From positions 124,001 through 188,000 of IMG/VR virus record IMGVR_UViG_3300013114_000447: 64,000 nt of DNA; one strand, given 5' to 3'. Source of the stretch: a virus. This document shows, in pieces, positions 54,174 to 63,085 of this stretch. The position numbers and the translations under genes are program-made. Under the pieces are notes generated by a model. It was not told the DNA's origin, ran no database searches, and saw only the letters and a program-made list of their open reading frames with translations. The stretch's first letter is position 1. Each line of letters begins with the position of its first letter.

Positions 54174-55835
54174 ATGGATTTGCGCGAGATCTTAAGAGAA
54201 GAATACGAAAAGAATATAAAAGAGCTTATGGATCCCAGTGCACTTTTGAAATTAATTGAAGAAGCAATGGAAACGTCGTTTCAACTGGATGAAAAAGCCG
54301 AAGCTGCAGCCGGCGTTTCCTTTGACCCCCAACAGATGTTGCTTCGAATGATTCCAGATATCGCAGTATCCGAAATTGGGTGGTCGGACGTGCGCTCTGT
54401 AGAGGATGAAGCAGGACACGCCGAAGTAGTATCAGGACCACAGCGTAAGCTGCTGGAAGATTATCTTGCGAATATCGCCGGCGGCAGCTTTGAAGAGCGG
54501 ATCGCCTCTATCTCTAGCTTTTATGAGAGAGGATCGGCAGAGTTGCAGGAAGGAACTAATGACCGTATTCAACTTATTACTAATGCAATCTCTTATTTGG
54601 TATTCTACAAAACTCTAACGAAGATTGTTACCAACTTTAATGCCTCCTCTGCTGGCTTCAGCTTCGAATCCTTTTTAGCAACGTTGGTAAGCGGTGAGCA
54701 AGTGCCGGCCAATACCGGCACAATTGCCGATTACATTGACCGGTCAACAGGTAAAGATATTCCCGTGAGCTTAAAGCTCTACAAAGAAGGACAATTGGAA
54801 GTGGGAGGAAGCTATACCGATCTTGTCAATGACCTTGTTGATCCCACTAAGTGGCCGGGATTCCCAAGCAAGATGCGCTATGTTGTATGCACCAAAAACC
54901 TTCAAGGCGAAGGTCTAGAGCAACAGGGACAGATTAACGTTTATCAATGGGATTTTACACTCGACAACGTAATGGATATTCTTGCTATCACTAAAGACTC
55001 ATCCAGCAAGAACATTATGCTTCCCCGCCAAGTGGTGTCGGCCCTCTTAGCGGGGCAACAGAGTGGCACAGATGTGGAACTCCCCGAGCGTTCTCCTGCA
55101 CCTACCGCTGACGATCTTGGAAGGCTCTTCGTCGATTACCTTATAACTAATTTAGAGGAGATTGAGTATATTGAAAATGCTGCCGAGGTAGGGAAGGAAA
55201 TAGGTGATGCTCTCAACTGGGCCCAAGACGATGAACTTTTTAATAAGAATAAAACACGAGGAGTGGGTGGTCTTAATGCAGCTTACGTAAAAAATTGGGT
55301 GACGAAGAATATTACTAATGAAAAAGCCATTCGAGACCAGATCAAAAACGCCATTGTTAATGCGAACGTAGCTGTGGTAGCTTCTCAAAAAGCTAGTGCT
55401 CGGAAAGACGCGCGTAATATGGAAATCCAACGAATGCGAGAAGCAGGTGAGTTTTTAAATCCCGAAGAATCAGCGATTGAATATAAAAAGCTGGGCCCAC
55501 GCCAAAAAGCCATGGCGCTCAAGAATTCATATGGAGTATTGCAGACCGGACACTTTGCGCTTAACAACACCCAGTCTTTGATGTCCGAGCAGCCGGTCAA
55601 TGCAGAAGCCCTAGGCTCTATTAAGGTGGGTACCAAATATGTAGCCGAAGCGCTCAACCAAGTGCGAGACATTCTTAATGAAGAAGTATACGAAATCTTT
55701 GAATCATTAAAGATCTTGTCTGACAGCTTAAACTCGTTCTTTGCAAATGGGCTGAAAGATGACACCCTGGCCAAGACCTCCATTGATAATGCCGAGAACA
55801 TTCAAACAAAAGAAATCTTACAGCCCGATGAATAA
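54174..55835 (+). CDS. Unknown protein with a PD-(D/E)XK-like segment
   Basis: 553 residues from ATG 54174 (AAGGAAA upstream). The N-terminus is a charged helix (M-D-L-R-E-I-L-R-E-E). Residues 161-215 have F-S-F-E-S-F-L-A-T-L, then T-I-A-D-Y-I-D, then V-S-L-K-L-Y-K, so Glu165, Asp186 and Lys201 are spaced like a PD-(D/E)XK nuclease core. The C-terminal third is helical. A nuclease in a phage head or a modified restriction-type enzyme are options. No close relative is recognised. Confidence 0.5.
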   Translation: MDLREILREEYEKNIKELMDPSALLKLIEEAMETSFQLDEKAEAAAGVSFDPQQMLLRMIPDIAVSEIGWSDVRSVEDEAGHAEVVSGPQRKLLEDYLANIAGGSFEERIASISSFYERGSAELQEGTNDRIQLITNAISYLVFYKTLTKIVTNFNASSAGFSFESFLATLVSGEQVPANTGTIADYIDRSTGKDIPVSLKLYKEGQLEVGGSYTDLVNDLVDPTKWPGFPSKMRYVVCTKNLQGEGLEQQGQINVYQWDFTLDNVMDILAITKDSSSKNIMLPRQVVSALLAGQQSGTDVELPERSPAPTADDLGRLFVDYLITNLEEIEYIENAAEVGKEIGDALNWAQDDELFNKNKTRGVGGLNAAYVKNWVTKNITNEKAIRDQIKNAIVNANVAVVASQKASARKDARNMEIQRMREAGEFLNPEESAIEYKKLGPRQKAMALKNSYGVLQTGHFALNNTQSLMSEQPVNAEALGSIKVGTKYVAEALNQVRDILNEEVYEIFESLKILSDSLNSFFANGLKDDTLAKTSIDNAENIQTKEILQPDE

Positions 55836-55840
55836 AAAGC

Positions 55841-55869
55841 TTGACATCGCATACGTAGGCGGTTATAAT
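55841..55869 (+). promoter_or_regulatory. Consensus sigma70 promoter for GroEL
   Basis: TTGACA at 55841-55846 and TATAAT at 55864-55869 are exactly 17 bases apart. It is the best match to the host housekeeping consensus in the window. Confidence 0.9.
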
Positions 55870-55891
55870 ATAAATAAAGCAGAGGTGCACA

Positions 55892-57466
55892 TTGAGCAGA
55901 GCTTATGATAGCCAGCGAGAATTACAACAGAAGATTATGAATGGCGTTAATACGCTAGCAGATAACGTGGCGTCGACGCTGGGGCCGCGCGGAAGAAATG
56001 TCCTTTTACAAGAAAAAGGTCAGATGCCTTTTATTACGAAAGACGGAGTAACAGTGGCTCATTTTGTAGCACTGGACGATCCATTCGAAAATGCCGCAGC
56101 CCAAGTTATCAAACAGGCTGCAATTCAAACTAACACAGATGCGGGGGATGGTACCACCACAGCTACCGTTCTGGCTCGCGCAATTTTACGAGAAGCCCAG
56201 CGCTATATTGCTACCGGCGTTTCTCCTATCGAACTACAAAGGGGGATTGAAATTGGTGTACGAGAAATTACAGAAAATCTTAGAGAGATGTCACGGCCAG
56301 TGGCCAGCACAGAAGATATTGCACACATTGCTACGATATCAGCCAACAATGATACTACAATTGGAGAGCTTATTGCTCTTGCTGTGGATCGGGTGGGGCA
56401 AGATGGGTCTATTACGATAGAAGAATCTCGCTCTTTGGAAACGTCACTAGATATCACCGAGGGGTTTCGCTTCACGTCGGGTTATTGTGCTAGCGCATTT
56501 GTGACCGACGAACGGCGCGCGATGCTGCAATATGAAGAGCCCTTGATCTTAGTGACTGATCATAAAATATCAGCAGTTGAATCAGTCCTTCCGTTGCTGG
56601 AACTAGTGGCACGGGAGGGTCGACCCCTCGTTATTATAGCTGAAGAAATAGAAGGACAGGCTCTCGCCGCGATGATTATGAACGCCATGCGCGGCACGCT
56701 TAAAATTGCTGCCGTCAAGGCGCCTGATTATGGGGAACAACGACGCAACACTTTGAGCGACTTGGCTCTTTCCATAGGAGCTACCTTTATCACCCGAGAA
56801 AGCGGCGTAAAACTTCCTGATGTTAAACTCCAACATTTAGGATCGGCTAGTTCCATTGAATGTACTAAATACAATACAACGGTTATTGGAGGGAATGCTA
56901 ATTTTGAAGAGGTGGAGGCTCGAATCGAAAGCCTTAAAGAACTAGTTAAGACGACCGAATCACTACAAGAAGCTGAAAGTATTCAGAGTAGAATAGTAAG
57001 ACTAGCTTCAGGGGTAGGGGTTATTCGTGTCGGAGGAGCCACAGAGGTTGATATGACTGAAAAGAAACATCGCATTGAAGATGCCTTAGAGGCGGTGAGA
57101 TCTGCACAAGAGGAAGGGATTGTGACAGGCGGGGGTACCGCGCTCCTCCGAGCTACCAAAACATTAAACTTTTCAGAACTGGACAATAGCGATCAAGCAC
57201 TTGGCATCGCCATTGTCAAGGAGGCATGCAAAGAGCCGATTCGACAAATGGCTTTAAATGCCGGCGCCTCTGCCGATCTAGTATTAGAACAGGTAAGCGC
57301 CACGGAAGGGAATCAAGGATGGGACTTTCGCCGCGGCGAATTAATAGACTTATATGAAAATGGAGTAATCGATCCCGTGAAGGTCACGCGCACTGCGTTG
57401 CAAAACGCCGCTAGCTGCGCGGGCACCTTAATCACTACTAATTTCGGGATCATACAAACGGAGTAA
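55892..57466 (+). CDS. groEL: GroEL-type chaperonin
   Basis: 524 residues from a TTG start with AGAGGTG upstream. G-D-G-T-T-T at 85-90, T-L-G-P-R-G-R-N near residue 30, and V-I-R-V-G-G-A-T-E-V then R-I-E-D-A-L (the catalytic Asp398 equivalent) are the ATPase signatures. It is slightly shorter than GroEL (548) and lacks the Gly-Gly-Met tail. It would fold the capsid protein, perhaps with the GroES-like protein at 40926. The consensus promoter suggests high, early expression. Confidence 0.93.
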   Translation: MSRAYDSQRELQQKIMNGVNTLADNVASTLGPRGRNVLLQEKGQMPFITKDGVTVAHFVALDDPFENAAAQVIKQAAIQTNTDAGDGTTTATVLARAILREAQRYIATGVSPIELQRGIEIGVREITENLREMSRPVASTEDIAHIATISANNDTTIGELIALAVDRVGQDGSITIEESRSLETSLDITEGFRFTSGYCASAFVTDERRAMLQYEEPLILVTDHKISAVESVLPLLELVAREGRPLVIIAEEIEGQALAAMIMNAMRGTLKIAAVKAPDYGEQRRNTLSDLALSIGATFITRESGVKLPDVKLQHLGSASSIECTKYNTTVIGGNANFEEVEARIESLKELVKTTESLQEAESIQSRIVRLASGVGVIRVGGATEVDMTEKKHRIEDALEAVRSAQEEGIVTGGGTALLRATKTLNFSELDNSDQALGIAIVKEACKEPIRQMALNAGASADLVLEQVSATEGNQGWDFRRGELIDLYENGVIDPVKVTRTALQNAASCAGTLITTNFGIIQTE

Positions 57467-57470
57467 AAAA

Positions 57471-57671
57471 ATGAAAGAAGGCGATTTATGTTACATACCA
57501 CAGGCGGTTCAGTTATTTGATCAACAAGACCCGTATGTTATAACAACACAAAAACCAATAGCAGCTATCTACCTGGGGGATAAGCATCCCCGCCATGCTT
57601 TGCTGTGGGTAAAGGGTCGAGAAATGTTAGCGCAGAGTCGACATGTTTATCCCATGGAGGAACGATGTTAA
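57471..57671 (+). CDS. Small unknown protein
   Basis: 66 residues, 4 bases after the GroEL stop, overlapping the next gene by 7 bases. The sequence has P-I-A-A-I-Y-L-G-D-K and a small beta character. No family is recognised. Tight packing after GroEL supports translation. Confidence 0.55.
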   Translation: MKEGDLCYIPQAVQLFDQQDPYVITTQKPIAAIYLGDKHPRHALLWVKGREMLAQSRHVYPMEERC

Positions 57672-57955
57672 TTAAACTCACGGAAGTGTGCGCCAATGGG
57701 GCCGTTACTACGAGCCAGCGTTATACATTGCGAGAAGTATTGGTGAACCCTGAACACGTTATTATGATTCGAGAAGAATCTTCTATGCGTCAACTGCACG
57801 AAGAGGGCTTGGTGCATGCTGGCTTGGACCGTAACCATAGATTTTCTAAACTTACAATTAATCGAGGTCATAACGGGACTGACATCGTAGTAATTGGAGC
57901 CCCAGAGTTTGTAGAAGAACAATTAAAATCTACCAAGCAATTATTAAGAGGATAA
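57665..57955 (+). CDS. Small unknown protein, FlbD-like layout
   Basis: 96 residues from ATG 57665 with GGAGG upstream. The order I-K-L-T-E-V, V-N-P-E-H-V-I-M-I, then G-T-D-I-V-V-I-G-A-P-E-F is shared by small phage proteins and loosely with FlbD-type proteins. It has five to six short strands. Role is unknown. Confidence 0.6.
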   Translation: MLIKLTEVCANGAVTTSQRYTLREVLVNPEHVIMIREESSMRQLHEEGLVHAGLDRNHRFSKLTINRGHNGTDIVVIGAPEFVEEQLKSTKQLLRG

Positions 57956-57956
57956 C

Positions 57957-58319
57957 ATGAGAGTTAATATACAATATTCGATTGACACGGAAGAACTGCC
58001 GGAAATAACTGGGACACTGATTAAAAAGGCAATTGAGTCTATAGATATGGACTCTCTAGAGAAATTAAGCCAGCCCTATGAATTGTTAAGTTTAGAAACT
58101 GCCGAAACTATTGATGCTTTGCGTCAAGCGTTGGCCACTACTGATGCTTTATTACAGGATGCTCACAATATTATTATGGGATGGGTAAGATATAAGAGTA
58201 CCCCTCCCGTTGCCGAGAATGACGCCCCTTCGGTCATCGCACCAGAAGAACTACAGGCCAAATTAGCCGCTTTTAAAACATCTTTAGATGCACAGCAGGC
58301 CAATGAAGCCGCTGATTAG
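57957..58319 (+). CDS. Small helical unknown protein
   Basis: 120 residues. A beta start (R-V-N-I-Q-Y-S-I-D) is followed by a helical region with heptad-like leucines, likely a coiled coil. It is 1 base after the previous gene and overlaps the next by 17 bases. Confidence 0.6.
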   Translation: MRVNIQYSIDTEELPEITGTLIKKAIESIDMDSLEKLSQPYELLSLETAETIDALRQALATTDALLQDAHNIIMGWVRYKSTPPVAENDAPSVIAPEELQAKLAAFKTSLDAQQANEAAD

Positions 58320-59067
58320 ATATAAAAATGGCAATTTTAAGTGCATCTCAGTAATTAAGGATTTAATCCCGCCGGGGAGCATTGTTCACTCCCATTTGTT
58401 ATACAATGGGCAGATTGAGCTAGCGCTAGCCAGCGAGATGCGTTTTGTATGCGCACATACTACCCAATACGTTGTATATGAATTTTGGAAATGCGCGATG
58501 GACAACCCACAGCGTATGCACGACATTATTACCGCCGGCACACTTAAATTTGATAATGAAAATATGCTGGCGCTGCTTCAGGAGTCGTGGACTTCTTTTG
58601 CCGATCCTTATGTGCGCGCCAGCTTATTTTTTATACTAAGTAAATGCACTGATGAAGGATTGATCTCTTCGGGGAAACTAACAAACCGGCGACTTAGCCC
58701 GCTGAGTCTTGCACATTTAAAAAAATTTCGTCCTACTAATTTTCACGTCTCTTTGGATTCTTCTTCCGGGCCTTTCGACAAGATACCGCCTGTTGAGGAT
58801 ACAGATTATCTCTTATGTCCGGTGGGACAATTTAATTATAATATGCTCGACGAGGCAAAAAGCTTGGGCCCCGAGACCACGTTAGTCAAGCATGTACAAT
58901 TGGCAGAATACTTACAAACTTTAGACCAGCGCTGGGTTGTGGTCTATAAATATCACCCTAGCCTTCTTGAGTTATACAAAGGCTCTCACATTATTCAGTG
59001 TGATCATTATGGAGAAAAAACAATGAGGCAAAAGAAGACAGCAGAGGTGATCTTTGCCAACTTTTAA
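58303..59067 (+). CDS. Degenerate D12 methyltransferase-like protein
   Basis: 254 residues from ATG 58303. The layout follows D12 adenine methylases: a start like R-Y-K-N-G-N-F (R-Y-P-G-G-K in the active enzyme), a helix with S-E-M-R-F-V-C near the normal SAM region, E-F-W-K-C-A, and A-S-L-F-F-I-L-S-K-C. The catalytic D-P-P-Y is absent. It may be an inactive paralogue with a regulatory or DNA-binding role. A start at 58288 cannot be excluded. Confidence 0.45.
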   Translation: MKPLIRYKNGNFKCISVIKDLIPPGSIVHSHLLYNGQIELALASEMRFVCAHTTQYVVYEFWKCAMDNPQRMHDIITAGTLKFDNENMLALLQESWTSFADPYVRASLFFILSKCTDEGLISSGKLTNRRLSPLSLAHLKKFRPTNFHVSLDSSSGPFDKIPPVEDTDYLLCPVGQFNYNMLDEAKSLGPETTLVKHVQLAEYLQTLDQRWVVVYKYHPSLLELYKGSHIIQCDHYGEKTMRQKKTAEVIFANF

Positions 59068-59404
59068 TATAATGGCAGGCATAGGACTCTTCATCCTGGG
59101 ACATATTTTTGCGTGGTTTCAGCTTAACTCTCAATTTGTGTGGGAGTGGTGGCGCGACAAGCCCTTAGTAGCTGTAGGGATTTATTCAATGCCCGTGGGA
59201 ACGTGCTTTTGGTATGCAACCAAATTAATTGTGGACGAAACAGGGGCCGCATGGTCGTCGCGATTTCTGGGCTTTGCTGCATCTTACTTTGTGTTTCCAT
59301 TATTAACCTATGCGCTCTTAAACGAAAGCATGTTCACACCGAAGACATTAACGTGTATCTTCTTGTCATGCCTAATTATAGCAGTCCAACTCTTTTGGAA
59401 GTAA
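59054..59404 (+). CDS. Four-helix membrane protein
   Basis: 116 residues. A TTG start at 59054 with AGAGGTGA upstream looks better than ATG 59072. Four hydrophobic segments are separated by short charged loops (G-L-F-I-L-G-H-I-F-A-W near the start; F-V-F-P-L-L-T-Y-A-L-L in the third). It may resemble small multidrug-resistance-type proteins in size. Holin-like function is possible but not shown. Confidence 0.6.
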   Translation: MPTFNIMAGIGLFILGHIFAWFQLNSQFVWEWWRDKPLVAVGIYSMPVGTCFWYATKLIVDETGAAWSSRFLGFAASYFVFPLLTYALLNESMFTPKTLTCIFLSCLIIAVQLFWK

Positions 59405-59417
59405 TGTAAAATAACCA

Positions 59418-59425
59418 ACTATTTA
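59418..59425 (+). promoter_or_regulatory. Candidate late promoter, site 9 (ACTATTTA)
   Basis: ACTATTTA starts 29 bases before the ATG at 59447, the closest of the nine. A GAGGT ribosome site lies between. Confidence 0.6.
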
Positions 59426-59446
59426 TAATGTTGAGGTAAAAATTAT

Positions 59447-62400
59447 ATGAGTTACGCAACCGATAAATGGTTCAACTATCTACGCAACGACGTATTAACA
59501 GAGGGCGTGCGGGACATCGGACTTCCCGAAGTGGTCATCGACCGCATCGAAAGCACCCTCCCAGACGTATCCGAGAAAACTAAAACTTGGATGGGACACC
59601 AGTGGAAGGACACGTCCGCCAACAACTTAAATCACTTCACAGGAATGGTACGCTTAACAAATCGAGAAGGCGTTGACCCCGAGGGGCGCGCCGTATCGGA
59701 CTTCATGGTTCGTCTCCTTAACATCCTTACGGACTATTCTAGTAAGGGTGAACCAGGGTGGAAAGAACTTTCCCCTGAAGAGGCCGAGGAGAACGCCAAG
59801 AAGGTACGTTATGTGCTGACCAACCTAGCAGGGCCCGAAGGGATCGTTGCTAAAAAGCCTTTCGGCGCATGGAAGCGAGGCTTTGATAAAGCACTTAAAA
59901 ATCTCAGCAAGTTAGGGGTTCATAGCGAAATAGTAGGAAAGGTTAAAACGCAATTGTATGCGCTCTTTACTCAAACCTTTGAGATGTTCTATCGTCAATA
60001 TAGCGACGTGTTCCAACTGCTTAATCTGGATCCCACCAACTTTGAATACATCAAGAGTGATACTATAGACGAAGCCGGCCGTACTGCTGTAGAATACCTT
60101 GAACAGCGCGAAGATCCCGACCAAATCCTTCACACGTTTGACGACGGCTCTTATTGGTATGATCTTCAAACCTCTAACTGCTCTATAGAAGCGGAGCGCA
60201 TGGCTCACTGTGGAGACGCAGACTATAATAATACGATGATTTCTCTTCGTAAGAAAGGGAAAAGACAAAAGCATTCTAAGTCTTATGTGACCGTAGAATA
60301 CGGAAACCATAGCGACACTATCTATCAGATTAAAGGACGTGCGAACTCTGTGCCCCCTGAAGAAACATGGCCCCACATCGCATGGCTGGTGGACAATCTC
60401 GGCGTGGACAGCATCGCAGAAAGCGGCGAGCATTCCAGCGAATACTTTGACGAATTGCTGGATTATCTGCGCAGCCACACTAATGCCACAATCGACGGCG
60501 GCTTTGAAGCCCGTCAGGAAGCAATGCAAGAAGAATTAGATGAGATTCTCCGCGCTCATGACGGCAATGAAGGTTATGACGTCTGGGCCGAGGTCTACGA
60601 TGAAGACATCGGAGAGGGCCAAGTTTATTATTCGGGCGGCGGTAGCATGTCCCTCCAGATTAATCTCGGTTGGCCCGCGATGAAAAGCGTCGAGGGCGAA
60701 TACGTGCCGATGGATCTGGAAGGAAACGAACTTTCAGATATTGAGCGCATCCCCACCGATAATAATTGGACCGCCGCCAATGACTTTCTTGCTGAAGCCG
60801 GCATTAAAGACTGGGGCTATGAATTGCCCGGAGAAGAAGAAGAATTTGAATACCGGGTAGAAATGTTAGAGGGGCACGATCCTGCTTGGGAGATGGGTGA
60901 TGATGACCCCCCGCGCACCGCACACATCACCATTGAAGTGCAGACGCGCCAGGAAACTTCTGACGACGCTAGCGCTTTCGATTACTTTGCTAGCGAAATG
61001 GAAGGCCATGCTGAAGAGATTAGCGCGACCCAACAGAAGCTACGCACTAAAATGGTGGAAGAAGGTTTCGCCGTCAAGAATGCTTTTGATGCAGGACGCA
61101 CCGAGATCGGAGAGCTTGAAGGAGAGCTACAGAACTGGCAGGTTTATAATGAAGGCGGGGAAATTGAATTCTGGTTTAACCCAGAGGTTAATGATGAGGG
61201 TGGGCGCTATACAATTATCCCCTCCGGTGTCGAGTTTCCCGTTGAGGTATTCTACTACACCGACCCGAGCTTCCGCGACGTGCGAAAGCAATTTCAATAT
61301 GTATGGCCGCATGCCCGAGGATCGCACGCAGGAATGGGGAAAGTAAACTTTAGCGGCGATAAGCTCAACCAAATGATGGCGCAACAGCTTGGTGCCCAAG
61401 ATGCTATGGGACAACGTGCGCAACAAAAAGGACAAACTCAATTAGATTTTGGCCCTGAATACGCATGGCAACCGACACCGTTAGAACTTGCTCGCGACAT
61501 GGAGTTTATAGTTATTCCGCAGGTTAATTATTTCAGCGACAGCCAGGGCATTAGCGACGTTACCATTTCCTATCGCCTCACCCTTCGCGTCGATCCTAAC
61601 GACAACGCAGAAGAGATCGGCAAAACAATAAACATGGTCAAGTATCTGAACAAAAACCCCGAGCAGGTTCAAGAGGCAGCCCACGAAATTATCCAGTTTT
61701 CGGTTGAGCCTACCCTTGAAAAGGCCGAGACGATGAAGAAAGATATGTTGGATGGCTCGCTAGCCACGACTCTGATAAGAGCCATTAATAGGCGATATGG
61801 GCAACAGGCCCACGATGGCAACAACGAAGCAGAGAAGGTGACACTGCTGGCAAGCTGGGCCCAGAAAAACTGGGGCGACATGACCGCCGTCGAGAGAACC
61901 GCTGTCATTAATACCTATCTTTATCCTGCTAGCCAAGGAGCTTTGAACCTTCACATTCTGGACCTTACAGATATGGACAATCTTTCTCATATCGATCAGC
62001 TTGGCATGCCTGCCGGTTGGGAAAGCGACGTAAGGGAAGAGTTGCGATATCGCGGCGCGGGCCAAATGGTGCGCAACAACTATAAGTGGGCCGGAGGCGC
62101 CATGGCACAAGATGTGGAAATCAACGAGCCCGAAGATCTGTCGGAAGAGTTGGCCCCTTGGATTGAAACCCCGGAGAGGTATGAAGAGAATCAACTTGGT
62201 CGAGTAGAAAAGTTACTAGAGAAATTGCGAGATCCTACCCACGATTTGCGCATCTATAATGTACGCGTCGGTTGCAACTTGATTGACCGCGTTGGTGGAA
62301 CAGATGCCGAAATTGCCGCTGAAATCCGGGGGATTGATGGGGTCACGACAGTGCGACCTATTGCCGACAGCAAGCGTGAGATCACACCAACAGAAACGTA

Positions 62401-63076
62401 TGTGTTGTTCGACATTAAGTTTGAACTGGTGGGAAGCCAGAGTCGCGTTGAATATAGAGAAGCGATTTTGATTCCGCAGATGCGCCTTATTGATGGTATA
62501 AAAATTATTAACTGGAGCGCTATTCACAAGACCAACATTCAAGGAACGGTGCGCACGGTACGAGAGGCAGCACAGAACCTCTCCGAATATGGATTTGGCG
62601 CTAATACAGGCGCTAGTTTTGGAGGCGTAGCTAAAAATTTGGGTAGCGTTCGCTTCAACCCTTCGGCGGCGCGCCCCACTCCGACGCCTACCTTGGATGT
62701 TATTGTGCAGGATTGGGCGGAAGGAGGAGTACAGGCATATGACTTTCCTACCAACACTAATGATATGCGTTATCATACTATGATGCCTGTATCAGAACTC
62801 TGGCATCATCGTTCCGGCTATAGTCGCCACCCCAAGGATATTTTTGATGTGAAATATGGTCATTTTAATGCGGTATATCAGCGCTTAAAGGATCAATTAG
62901 AAGATCCCAAAGCCTACCACGAGTTTATAAAAGATGGGGCCCATGGACCAGTTTATGTGGCTATTGGAAAGAATGGGAGAGTAAAGATAACTGGAAATGA
63001 GGATCTAGTGTGGTTCGCTAAAAAAGCGGGTCTTGAAGAGCTACCAGTTTTTCTTAGTTATCAACGACAAGTGTAG
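59447..63076 (+). CDS. Giant probable virion-interior protein
   Basis: 1209 residues. The start W-F-N-Y-L-R-N-D-V-L-T-E-G puts L-T-E-G at residues 17-20 and resembles the start of gene 1. Residues about 225-320 hold A-H-C-G, I-S-L-R-K-K, Y-V-T-V-E-Y and I-K-G-R-A-N, a pattern seen in some PcfJ-like phage and plasmid proteins (weak). The middle is acidic and charged; the last 300 residues alternate strands and helices. With its late motif it is probably packaged and injected. Enzyme activity is not recognised. Confidence 0.6.
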   Translation: MSYATDKWFNYLRNDVLTEGVRDIGLPEVVIDRIESTLPDVSEKTKTWMGHQWKDTSANNLNHFTGMVRLTNREGVDPEGRAVSDFMVRLLNILTDYSSKGEPGWKELSPEEAEENAKKVRYVLTNLAGPEGIVAKKPFGAWKRGFDKALKNLSKLGVHSEIVGKVKTQLYALFTQTFEMFYRQYSDVFQLLNLDPTNFEYIKSDTIDEAGRTAVEYLEQREDPDQILHTFDDGSYWYDLQTSNCSIEAERMAHCGDADYNNTMISLRKKGKRQKHSKSYVTVEYGNHSDTIYQIKGRANSVPPEETWPHIAWLVDNLGVDSIAESGEHSSEYFDELLDYLRSHTNATIDGGFEARQEAMQEELDEILRAHDGNEGYDVWAEVYDEDIGEGQVYYSGGGSMSLQINLGWPAMKSVEGEYVPMDLEGNELSDIERIPTDNNWTAANDFLAEAGIKDWGYELPGEEEEFEYRVEMLEGHDPAWEMGDDDPPRTAHITIEVQTRQETSDDASAFDYFASEMEGHAEEISATQQKLRTKMVEEGFAVKNAFDAGRTEIGELEGELQNWQVYNEGGEIEFWFNPEVNDEGGRYTIIPSGVEFPVEVFYYTDPSFRDVRKQFQYVWPHARGSHAGMGKVNFSGDKLNQMMAQQLGAQDAMGQRAQQKGQTQLDFGPEYAWQPTPLELARDMEFIVIPQVNYFSDSQGISDVTISYRLTLRVDPNDNAEEIGKTINMVKYLNKNPEQVQEAAHEIIQFSVEPTLEKAETMKKDMLDGSLATTLIRAINRRYGQQAHDGNNEAEKVTLLASWAQKNWGDMTAVERTAVINTYLYPASQGALNLHILDLTDMDNLSHIDQLGMPAGWESDVREELRYRGAGQMVRNNYKWAGGAMAQDVEINEPEDLSEELAPWIETPERYEENQLGRVEKLLEKLRDPTHDLRIYNVRVGCNLIDRVGGTDAEIAAEIRGIDGVTTVRPIADSKREITPTETYVLFDIKFELVGSQSRVEYREAILIPQMRLIDGIKIINWSAIHKTNIQGTVRTVREAAQNLSEYGFGANTGASFGGVAKNLGSVRFNPSAARPTPTPTLDVIVQDWAEGGVQAYDFPTNTNDMRYHTMMPVSELWHHRSGYSRHPKDIFDVKYGHFNAVYQRLKDQLEDPKAYHEFIKDGAHGPVYVAIGKNGRVKITGNEDLVWFAKKAGLEELPVFLSYQRQV

Positions 63077-63085
63077 GTCTTATTT

